Source of the DNA: Owenia fusiformis | Lineage: Eukaryota; Annelida; Polychaeta; Sabellida; Oweniidae | Reading direction: 5' to 3' | NCBI GenBank assembly: GCA_903813345.2 | Contig: CAIIXF020000011.1 | Coordinates: forward strand, 32,914,166-32,978,165 | DNA: 64,000 bases | In this document: piece by piece, positions 33,601 to 42,800 of the stretch | How the letters are laid out: every line of letters starts with the position of its first letter | How positions within the stretch are numbered: the stretch's first letter is position 1 | The notes under the pieces: generated by a model | What the model saw: the letters and a program-made list of their open reading frames with translations, nothing else | What the model was told of the DNA's origin: nothing | The model's database searches: none | Position numbers and translations under genes: made by a program

Positions 33601-36600
33601 ACTTTGACTTGCGCATGCGCAGTCGCCGTGGTAAACAAAACAAATGTACTGAAGTACAGATCAAGTGTACGGATATTTGCATGGGATATACATTCTAAAA
33701 CTAGTGTTTTCTCGGTGATTAAGAATATTCCAGTGGCCACATTGTATTGAGTTCAAAGATAACAGACTGATTTTACCGTTGGTCCATTTATGTTGAAAAA
33801 GTATTTGATTTTATCTCATAATTTGTCACTCGTAACTCGTTCGTAAGCAGGAAATGGCTTGTGATAGAATACGTAGAGGTACAGAAATATAACTATGGCA
33901 AATGTTCAAGTATTGTTTACACCTCGAAGTCATCCCTCGAATGTTTATTCATTTCAGAATATAATCGCTTGATGATCTTAGTAGAAAAGGCAATATATTT
34001 GGGAACCTATTTACACTATATAGTCACCTTTGGGGCCTTTAGACCGCGACCCTAAAATCTTGATGGCCGTATCAGTGGTGGTTGGAGAGTTGTCCCTGTC
34101 GTAGGTCTGTTTGCTGAACGTCCACCCCTATTTGCCCAAGTATTCGCTCTTCCACCTCTGGGTGGTCCGGTAGGTCGTGGGCCAGAATTACTCGGGTCAG
34201 GAGGTATCATATTGATGATTCTATCCAGGTCGTCACGATCAGTCACCTCGAATGTGTGCCTCTTTTTTCCAGTGGGGATAGCATAGATCTTACCATAAGA
34301 GCTCCATGCCCTCTCGATCTCTTCGTGCTGCTTCAGTTTATAGAGTAGGTCTCTGTTCAGAGGGCTCAGATCTTCATATATGACAAGCTGGGATCCTTTG
34401 AGGAGGCGTTTGTTTTGCATCACCCAGTCTTTGACAGGTCTAAATTTAAATTTGACAATAATCGCACGAGGTTTCGCATCCCTTGTAGCAGGGGAATATG
34501 GACCTAGCCTGTGTGAGACCTCAATATCGTTTTCTTCAATGGGAATTATCTCCTTTAAGCTATCCACAACACTAGCTGGGCAATTTTCCTTACTTGCTTC
34601 ATCTGGGTTTTGCATTTCAGGGACACCTAGGATTCGTATTGTGTTTTTCCTCGAATATTGAGCGTTGTGGTTTGTACTTCTAGTCAGATCATCTACACGC
34701 TCATTAAGTCTCTTGATATCAGATTTTAAGTCCTGATTTTCTTTTTTTAGATCAGTGATGAGATTGTTTGTATCTTTCATAGCTGTGGTCATGGCTTTAG
34801 AGACAGCTCTATCAATAGAATTTTCTAATTTTGATTCTAGTCTATTCATGAGTATATCCATGCAGTTTAGGAGCTTAGGATCTACATCTGTGGTATCCTT
34901 GGCATAAATCGTGTCATGACAAGTAATAAACTCCTCACCAGTTTCACTGAAGGCACCCGTACTATCATCTCGTAGCTTGCGTTTGCTATTCTGTCGTTCA
35001 TCGCCGTCTGGTCCATCGTTTTTGGCTCGTCCGCCATCTTGTCCGCCATTTGCAAAACTTTTTTTGCTTTCAGATCCACACTGAATAAAATCCGTAATGG
35101 TTGCTTGTGACATCTTGCTTCAAGGTTTTATCGTGTTTTAAATGTCTATAAGAGTCTTATGCGTGTCTGCAATCATCAATAAGTATCACTTGCCTCTCGT
35201 ATTTCAAACAATTACCATTTTAATCGAGAGCCTTTCAACAGCTAGCAAGTCATTACTAACCGGAAGCGCAAAAACGTACTATTTTTCAACTTGCTTCAAA
35301 TTGATCAATTTTTATCAAAATCATCTACAGGTTCCCAAAAGTTCAAAGGTGACTTCAGGACTTAAGATTTGAGATTTGAGCTTCAATAATCCTCTCAAGG
35401 TCAAACAAAAAGGTCAAAAAGATTTTTTTCAACTTGCTTCTTTATCAATTATTTGTCAAGATCATCTATAAATTCTCAGAAGTTCAAATCTGACTTTATA
35501 TTTTAGATTTGACCTTCAATGACCCTCTCAAGGTCAGAAAAGGCCAAAATGGTCTTTTATCAACTTGCTTCAAATTGAGCAATTTTTATGAAGACTTGAC
35601 CTTCACTGACCTTCTCAAGGTTGAAAGGTCAAAAATGTTTTTTACAGCTTGCTTTAAATTGACCAGTTTCCCGGAAGTTCAAATCTGACTAAGATTGAAC
35701 TCATAATATTATGAGCAACTTGGTGGTGACATTTTGTCATGTTAATACCTTGTTGAATCATGTTTCCGCTAAGATGTAACTATGAAAACCCATATCGAAT
35801 TAGGTACTGAACCAAATAATCATTTGTAAGGTTGGTCATTTATTGAGAGTATTTTCAAAATGACGTCCATGGGCTTTTTTGGGCGAAAATCAAATAATTT
35901 CATCATCTAAAGAATATTTGACGATTTATGTTGGCTATTTGTACATTTAACGAATGACAGTATGATTTATCTGACATTATTTTGATTATACAAAATACTT
36001 TACAATCTTCGAGAGTCAACCTACCTGTGAGTCATAATCTGGGTGTTTCACTATAATAGTAGGCTTTAGCATTACTCCATCATTTTGATCGTTCCAGGTA
36101 TGTTTTCCAACCCATAGCTCGTAGTCCTCATGCGTATCTGCAGGACTAAAATATAAGAATGGAGTTTTGACTCCGATAACACGCTACACCACTATATATT
36201 ATACTGTAAAAGTGACTTTGTTTTATATATTTTTTATACATATATTATAATTAGTCCACAGTTATTTTGCAATTATCTGTTTTACTACTAGTATATTGTT
36301 TATCGTGACTCACTTAGAGAGGCAATGCATGGCCGACACAACCCATTGGTTGGTTATGAGAAATCCTCCACAAAGAAATCTACCCGATTTCGCCATCATC
36401 ACCTACAAGGAAAGGATATCTTATATTTTTGCTATCTCTTCTTAACGTTTAGTGCTTGACGTTTGATTTAGTACATCCTTCTCCTTTCAACAAGGACAGC
36501 GATTTAATGGGAGGGATAGAATATAAGAGTTTTATTTCCAAAGGGAAACATGATATTGGCCAAGAAAATATCATATTGACGCTGTCACAAAAGGTTGGAG

Positions 36601-37265
36601 ACCATATCACCACTTGTGGTGGTGAAAACTACATTTTTCTCTGGGCGATTACTACCTGCCATGGGAATTCTCCCCGTCTTGATGGGACTCCGCCCATTAC
36701 ATATCCGCCCACATCCGGGACATTCCCTGCATCCGGGTACTTACTAATTCCACATCCCTCTGAAAATGACAAAAGTTAAACAGCTTTTGCAACTAAGCTG
36801 AAGTTATTCGTTGAACAGTTACCCATAAACAACCCGTCAATCTCTATACATGAGCTAAACTTATTATGATGAACCTCTAACACCGATTCTCTGTTACGCA
36901 ATTTGACACTTGGCCTTTGGGGAATAAAAACTCCAGTCGGTATTTCATACATGTAGTTCAGAGAAGTGACCCCTACATGTATATAGTCATGCACTTTCTC
37001 AATAAATTCCTCAAAACAAGAATTTTGCGTTGATAAAAGTTGAGTGTCAATTATGATTTCACTTAAGTTTACACTGAGAGAAAGAAAAAAGAAACATGTT
37101 AAAAGAGTGTATTACCTAAAAATCTATAAAGTGACCAAAACAGCCCCCAGTGCCCGTTGAATACGTACCTTCCCACTGTTCTGATGGTTTTACGACTGCT
37201 CCTCGTACCTTTAAGCAGTACACAGTGAGAACAGCAAGAAGACAACCGATGGATGGACCCAGCAT
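24636..37265 (-). CDS. secreted S1A (trypsin-like) serine protease, paralogue 1, eight exons
   Basis: I assembled eight exons from splice sites and protein continuity: 37265-37169, 36759-36656, 36402-36314, 36145-36025, 26858-26714, 26284-26136, 25646-25573 and 24729-24636. They total 873 nt, giving 290 aa with no internal stop. Exon 1 encodes a signal peptide (MLGPSIGCLLAVLTVYCLKV). Exon 2 carries a short propeptide with Cys (EGCGISKYPDAG) and the new N-terminus VMGG after Tyr. Exon 3 holds the catalytic His (WVVSAMHC), exon 5 the catalytic Asp (EADIMMFKL), exon 7 the catalytic Ser (GDSGGAF). Exon 8 ends PWINAVMLNN. The specificity residue Asp189 (KDTGYGDSGG), Gly216 and Gly226 are kept, predicting cleavage after Lys/Arg. 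Cys191, Cys201 and Cys220 are absent, and a CSGDC (CxxxC) pair is added. Intron 4 is over 9 kb because of a LINE and MITEs. The tandem paralogue lies at 39814-52479. Confidence 0.88.
26964..27673. mobile_element. foldback element with GGTATCGATATGG ends
   Basis: The left end (aggtatcgatatggtgaac at 26968) and right end (tttcaccatatcgatacc near 27652) are inverted. Inner segments, such as 'tgaaatgtctttccgaacct' and its complement near 27450, are also inverted. It lies in intron 4 of protease 1 and is the uninterrupted relative of 19246-20172. Confidence 0.75.
28069..32359 (-). CDS. LINE ORF2: hydrophobic leader, 2A-like motif, APE endonuclease and reverse transcriptase (interrupted by MITE)
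   Basis: Two open frames, 32359-30272 and 29757-28069, are one ORF separated by the insertion at 29810-30390. Removing 581 bp plus one 8-bp duplication leaves the same frame, about 1233 codons. N-terminal residues 1-140 contain three hydrophobic segments (about 41-61, 75-99, 112-134). DVHPNPGP follows at residues 148-155 (nucleotides 31918-31895). The APE-type endonuclease comes next: GLCEVG, YYRSPSQ, INGDFNA, SCIDLLIS and NTDHCS. The reverse transcriptase has INKATGPD, LQSGFLPGHST, LDISAAFDS, GVPQGSILGP and YADD (near 29259-29269). A C-terminal CQCGMDGETTNHVIFHC motif closes it. All catalytic motifs look intact. Confidence 0.85.
29802..30398. mobile_element. hAT-type MITE (581 bp) with 8-bp target duplication, inside LINE ORF2
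   Basis: The element spans 29810-30390. Its ends are TAGGGCCGTGCC and, inverted, TAGGGCTGTGCC. CCTTCCAT is duplicated exactly at 29802-29809 and 30391-30398. An 8-bp duplication with TAGGG-type ends is diagnostic of the hAT superfamily. Subterminal GGTTCGGAACC-like repeats (ccgaaccg, ggttccg) flank an AT-rich core without a transposase. Confidence 0.92.
34052..35113 (-). CDS. LINE ORF1: coiled-coil and RRM-like RNA-binding protein
   Basis: A 353-residue protein with the layout of LINE ORF1 proteins. It has a charged N-terminus rich in Gly and Asp, a coiled coil at about residues 85-150 (LITDLKKENQDLKSDIKRL and following), then the RRM-like core beginning YSRKNTIRILGVPE and continuing with VSHRLGP, AIIVKFKFR and KDWVMQNKRLLKG. 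The C-terminus is Arg/Gly-rich (PPRGGRANTW), usual for RNA binding. Its role would be to coat the element's RNA for target-primed reverse transcription. It lies 1.7 kb upstream of ORF2 on the same strand, inside the same repeat-bounded insertion, so I assign it to the same element. No stop or frameshift is seen. Confidence 0.85.
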   Translation of the reverse strand: MSQATITDFIQCGSESKKSFANGGQDGGRAKNDGPDGDERQNSKRKLRDDSTGAFSETGEEFITCHDTIYAKDTTDVDPKLLNCMDILMNRLESKLENSIDRAVSKAMTTAMKDTNNLITDLKKENQDLKSDIKRLNERVDDLTRSTNHNAQYSRKNTIRILGVPEMQNPDEASKENCPASVVDSLKEIIPIEENDIEVSHRLGPYSPATRDAKPRAIIVKFKFRPVKDWVMQNKRLLKGSQLVIYEDLSPLNRDLLYKLKQHEEIERAWSSYGKIYAIPTGKKRHTFEVTDRDDLDRIINMIPPDPSNSGPRPTGPPRGGRANTWANRGGRSANRPTTGTTLQPPLIRPSRF

Positions 37266-38874
37266 ATTGCTAAATTTATGTTGGTCAAAGCGGATGGTAC
37301 AATCAGCGAAACATTGTGTTGTTGTATGATTGCCTCCTGTACAATGTACATGTGTATTGTTCATGTTCACATCACCTTCAAAAGTCTGGCAACCCCAAAT
37401 TAAATATTTTTGATCATATTTTGTAGTCAGTTTATGTTCGGCAGTATTTAAACTCATCGAATTTGTCATTAATTTCCGATCTGTTGGAAGTGAGAAGAAA
37501 GGGAGAAGAAATTAAATGCTTCGGTAATATATGTAGGCTTTAACACGCTACGTATATACACAAACGGGAATCAGAGTCTCAAAACTTTTGGAGGTGGTGT
37601 AGTCTATCAATAACTTATCGAGAATCTGATAAGAAAAGTGGTACTATAGTTATAATAATTAGTTTTTATCTCGAGTCTCAATTTGCCAATACACATCATT
37701 TTGCAGTTTCATTAGTATCTCTAGTGATTTTTAATCTTCGGAAAATTATGATATTATATATTAACTTGTGTAATGTTTTTCTCTACTTTTCTGGCACATC
37801 ATATAACTCTGTATCTAATACAGTATGTTTTTCTTTTTGCACCTGATGTAAATATGTAGTTTTTATGTTAACCAATATCACTTTTAGGAGTCTCCACGTT
37901 TTACGCTCTAGTAAGCCTTATTGTTATTTGCTCTTGTTATATGCTGATATATGGCTTGTGGTGTCTCTGTGTGTAACATGTAGCTTTTATATAAATACTT
38001 TTATAGTAATAAATACTGAAGTAAATAAATAAATAAAATTATATTATTTTTATCGCGTCCTATGGTGCTATAGGGTAGTTTGTTTCCCGGTTGGATGACA
38101 GGCGAGGGACGAGAGACCCGATTAATCGTGTCTTCACGTTTCCATGGAAATCGTTTGAGATTAATTTCTATTAAGCCTTGTCTATGCGTCAAAGTTTGCG
38201 TATCCAACAAAACTTTTTGATGGAATGGTTTCAAATTTTCTGGGATGTGTACAGCTGATTTGATTTTGGGCAAAATTGATCAAAATATTGGTAGGGGCAA
38301 ATTTCTGACTTGTCGTTCCACAAACTGGTCTGGCCATTATGGACTTTCTGATTCGCAAAGTCTTGTCCGCAGCCGAACCGTTTGATAGATCAATAATTAA
38401 TTTGAACTTTTCAGTGATGCTTCTTCGTATGAAAGTCTAAAACCTATATGTTTAGGTAGTTTGCGTAAATTCTTAAGTGGCTATTTTAGATTTCCGTCCT
38501 AACTTCTCGTCTGTCAATTGGTAAAGCCTTATCTTTGCATTCGATTCCAAACAAACCATTTTTTAGAAATCCATCATGGTATCCGATGATTTAATGCACA
38601 ACTTTCATGTTCGCTAGCCTTTGAATTACACAAGACATTAGATCGAAGAATGTCCTGAAAATGGTCAGTCAAGAGTGAAATCTAAAGGTTAATTTATTAT
38701 GTCATTCTGATACTAAAATTGAAGTTCCTTTGTCTCAAGGACAAACTCTGATTTAGGGAGCCATTTTGGCCGACGAAGAGGAAGAGTTTTGTTTTATATT
38801 GTTCAGTAGTTTGCCCATTGTTAATGCATTAAACCCATTTTACACTTACAGCCTTCAACTGAACTCTCTAATGA
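37266..38874. other. intergenic interval between the two protease genes
   Basis: It probably contains the promoter of protease 1 (which reads to the left), but I cannot name an element. Upstream in-frame sequence at 37266-37469 is open but has no coding character beyond a possible 5' UTR. The remaining sequence is AT-rich with no gene. Confidence 0.4.
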
Positions 38875-38876
38875 TT

Positions 38877-39290
38877 TTGTTCTATAAGTTATTGAATGAT
38901 TTGAAGTGCAATACAGGATATATTCTGCTCGAGAGATTCCATATTGGAACGAGACAAAGTCAAGTGCCAATACAGAATATCGAGAGCAGAATATATCCTA
39001 CCCTGCGTGCAGAGTCTAGTTAAACTACGAAGCTCTCTTTTAAGAAGTGAAGTCAAACGAATGCAAAGGGTAAATATATCCTGTATTGCACTTCAAATCA
39101 TTCTATAACGTTTTTATCGTCTGATCCTCTTTTGCTACTGAGAATGCCCCCTTCTGTATTGCGACGGAGATGATCAATGGGGACAATCTCAATAGCAATA
39201 CAGATTGGTACAGCACAAGAACTGACCATTCAGAAGGCTTCATTTTACAGATCATACGATAAAACAATGTATTGCTCAATGTTTTCACAT
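38877..39290. repeat. dispersed inverted repeat with 'caatacaggatatattctg' core, copy 1
   Basis: It starts ataagttattgaatgatttg and contains gaagtgcaatacaggatata, with an inverted counterpart near 39065-39100. The rest, to 39270, is shared with 61585-61910 in the opposite orientation (gatcatctccgtcgcaatacag and related blocks). It is a MITE-like family without an ORF. Confidence 0.7.
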
Positions 39291-39813
39291 GTGTACATGA
39301 TGTACTTATTGGATATATGATTTATCTTAGGAAAAACGTTTTGATTGTCCTTTCCAGAAATTGATAAGACCGCAAGAAGAAATTACAGATAATTTGATGA
39401 AAATATTTTTGAGGTGGTACCAGTTATTTAGCTTATTATTATTCTATACATGGGCCCCCATTATAAGTACATTGCACAGTGTACTTATTACTATATACAA
39501 ATAAAAACCTTAAAAATTTCATAATCGGAATTGCAAATAGTGTACCAGAACCTAGTTCTAAATTCCTTTCGTTAAATCTTGTTATCCCACTCAATTAATA
39601 CCGCTTTTCGGATCCGTCGTGCAACTGTTATTGGGAACCAATTTCAACAGCTGATTAGATTTTAACGGCCATCGTGTTTTTCTGGCATCCATTTTCAGAA
39701 GACATTCAATAATGTTATTGCGGTTTATATTTTAATGCTTACTCAGTATGGCACAAAAACATTACAACTTAATTTTTTTTTCTATTTCGTCAATTTAAAA
39801 GTTACAGTCCAAT

Positions 39814-42800
39814 CTAATTGTTTTGCATGACTGAATTGATCCATGGGACATAGGTCGACACTCTTGCACCAACCCCTGGTAAAGCAGGGTCGCCAGATGG
39901 CGTGTAACTGGAAAACAGAAACGTTATACATGGGAAATAAGTTGAGAAATTTAACGATTGGATTTACATTTATAAAATTAATGACAAGACGAGGTCAAAC
40001 AAGGGTTACCTCATTGCCCATGAAGCTGATGCGTAATTTGACATTGATAGTTCTCTTCAATTTTTACTTATCTTTATCTGCTTAATTTTTACTCTTCCTA
40101 CTTACCCCCATGATACAATTCCAATCGCACGGAAAATGCCATCGGCACCTTTGTGAACAAATGCTCCACCGGAATCACCCTGCAATATCCAACTTACTAC
40201 TTTTACTTTTACTACAGTTTCCGAGGGTTTGGAAAATAGATACATAGATACATTGTTTATGCACTCGTATGTCTTTTAATTTTATCAAATTTCAAACAAT
40301 TAAAATTCCAAATATAAGAGACAATATGAGAGGATAACTTAAAAATCGAGACTCACACCGCCAGTATCCCTAAATGGCGTCTCGTGGCATATATTGCCGT
40401 CAAAAATCTCGCTATTTCTACCATTCGCGATCAGCATAAGTTGACAATCAGCGTTGGAGATGATGGGCAGGTCCACATGCTCGTATGTGTCTGGATAACC
40501 ACAGCCTGAAATATAGAAAAGTAGCGTGATGTAGAATGAAACCTACAATGGCATCTGTGAACTTTGGGATATTTGTTTCTGTCTAGTTGCAAGGAGAATT
40601 GGCTCCAAGGGTTCCATCTCGATATTCTGCCATATAAGGAGTCATGTCCTGATTACGAAATTTGATATCAAACTGCCGCCATTTCTTCACCTTCCTTTTG
40701 GTCTTTTAACTATTTCCAAACAAAAAATTCAAAACTAACAAGAAGTGGTCAAAATATTAGATAAGATCTTTTGGACCGCTGATTATGAATTTAAAGTCAG
40801 TTATAATATCAGAAAATAATGACATTTTCAATGTTGTCGCCGATCAAGGTCAAGGTCGAATATCGATTTGAAGGTCTGGGAGCCAATCCTCCTTGGTCTG
40901 GTTGGTAAAGTCGACAAAGGGAGCATGCGCAGAGACTACATACAGAACGTATACACCAAGTACCTACCATCGCATAATGATCCCCAGCCAGCCACTATTG
41001 CATCTACTCCTACATACTGGTTGTTAACATCTGGCATACACACTGGACGGATGTCTTCCGTCAAGGTCAGTGGTTCTGGCAACTTGAACATGGCGATATC
41101 AGCCTCCATTGACTGTAATTCAGAATCAAAGGCTAGTGAACTAAGGTCAGGTGATCACATCAAGAGATTGAAAGCCCATGATCGCATGGATTAAATATGC
41201 CGATACTTCAGTTTTCCTCTCACTCAAAGAGGTAACCGGTTTGGAACTTAGGATACTTTTTTTGAAATTTAGCCTCCATTCGTAACTGTACTTTTAAATT
41301 GTTGACATGAAACGTAAGTGTCTTTAAGATGAACATAATGCTTACAATGAACAAAAGTAAAATAAGAAGACACGTCGGCTTTACGAATATAATCGTATTC
41401 TAAGACAAAGGCTATTTTGTAGTAAATGCAAAACATTGTCATTACGACGTACGTTGATAAGTAAACCGGTGATAAGTCGATTATAAAAAGTTGACCCGAA
41501 TTGAATTGAAACAATGGTAATACATCAAGTCCATATGCTAGAGTCATTTGCTTTGCTTCATTTCCTGTCATTCAGAGATTAGTACTTTGTCATGAAATAT
41601 AGCATTTTCCTCAATGAATGTAAAGATGACATTGTCTTACGAATCAATGATAGTCACATTACAACGGACATGAAAAATGAAGTTATTTTTTATACGATAT
41701 GATGCTTTGTGAATGTAAATACTATTTTCTTAATTGGATGAAAGAATGATCATGAGTGGCAATAACAAGTATTTGGAATCATAGGAGCTGTTTTTTGGCT
41801 CAGACAGTACGCCTGATGTATGGCATCCATGAGCTGTCGTTTCAAGATGCAAGATTTTATTGTGTTTCAAGCCAAAACAATTGATTTATGATCCAGATTT
41901 GTCTCTCTGGTTATTCATTTAATATCTACTTTAGAACACCATACTGACACTTTAAAAAGCCCAATCGCCCAGAATCGTTTGATAAGCTATTCAATCTGCG
42001 ACGGAGACCTAAGCAGGGTTTGAAATCCATAAGGCGCACTACCGCAAGTTTGTGTCATGCTGGTCGCGGCTTTTCGTACACTTAATCACCAAAAGGTGAA
42101 GGTATCCACGACCACAAGACAGTGTTATTAGCATTTTTCGAAAATGACAAGGTAAAATTAAAATCCTATCAATAACTTCAGAAAAATGATAGAATGATAT
42201 AATTAAAGATTGAAATGATTTAAAGATAAGAGATTAGAACATCCTGTACTATTTGCATTGCCTATTAAGTCGATTTGTATGTGAAAAATATGTGTATTTG
42301 AAAATATACCAATGCAATGAAAAAAAGTGAGCTAGCTTAAAGCCTCACTATGCTTATTTTCAACATTCTTTGGCAAAATAAAGACTTACTTTAGGACTTC
42401 ATAGTATTTCCAATGGATTGAAAAGTACTTTATCTTTCATTAGACATCAAAAATAGCTCAAACGGGCCACATCAAAGCTTACAATAAATTATTAAAAATA
42501 TTTTTGATCTGTCAAGTGTTTATATATCAGGTTTTTACCAATGTCAATGAAAGATGGCGAAGTTATTTGTTGAACATAATTCATTCATTTTTATATAATT
42601 TTATAATGACCTTTTTGGTCATTACCTGGACTTTTAGGCCAAATTTTCAAAAATAGGCCTGAATTTTTCAAAATTTGGGGATTTAGGGGCCCAAATGATT
42701 TTTTAATTCCAAATTCGGGCGCCCCTTGCTAACTTCTGGATCCGTCAGTGGGACTCCCCCCCAAACCCCTCTCAAAGCATGTTCATTTTGCCCACTCTTA

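Larger units (their letters stand above)
27879..35280 (-). mobile_element. full-length-looking non-LTR retrotransposon with ORF1 and ORF2 in intron 4 of protease 1
   Basis: Read on the minus strand: 5' region about 35280-35114, ORF1 (35113-34052), a 1.7 kb spacer, ORF2 (32359-28069), a short 3' UTR and a 23-nt poly(A) tail (poly(T) at 27879-27901). The same tandem repeat lies on both sides, which fixes the outer limits. The only clear damage is a hAT-type MITE in ORF2. The 1.7 kb between ORFs (32360-34051) has no ORF I trust and may hold another insertion; an A-run sits at 32366-32378. The protein motifs place it in the Jockey/CR1/L2 group of APE-type LINEs; the exact clade is uncertain. Confidence 0.75.
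27754..35740. repeat. tandem-repeat element with TGTCACCACCAA ends, split by a LINE
   Basis: Left remnant 27754-27878 and right part 35280-35740 share one unit: caacttgcttcaaattga, then atcatctacaaattctcagaag, ttcaaatctgac, then gaccttcaatgaccctctcaagg. Right-side units begin near 35287, 35430, 35561 and 35645, so the period is about 130-140 bp with one shortened copy. The outer ends, tatgtcaccaccaaaacttg (27755) and caacttggtggtgacat (35717), are inverted. The unit is interrupted by the LINE poly(T) at 27879 and resumes near 35280. Confidence 0.7.

Noticed and set aside
36456-36779. 107-aa plus-strand ORF
   Set aside because: It overlaps exon 2 of protease 1 on the opposite strand, and the resemblance is only to the antisense of that exon.
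37266-37469. N-terminal extension of protease 1 from an upstream Met
   Set aside because: The upstream frame is open but would bury the signal peptide. The Met at 37265 matches the start of paralogue 2.
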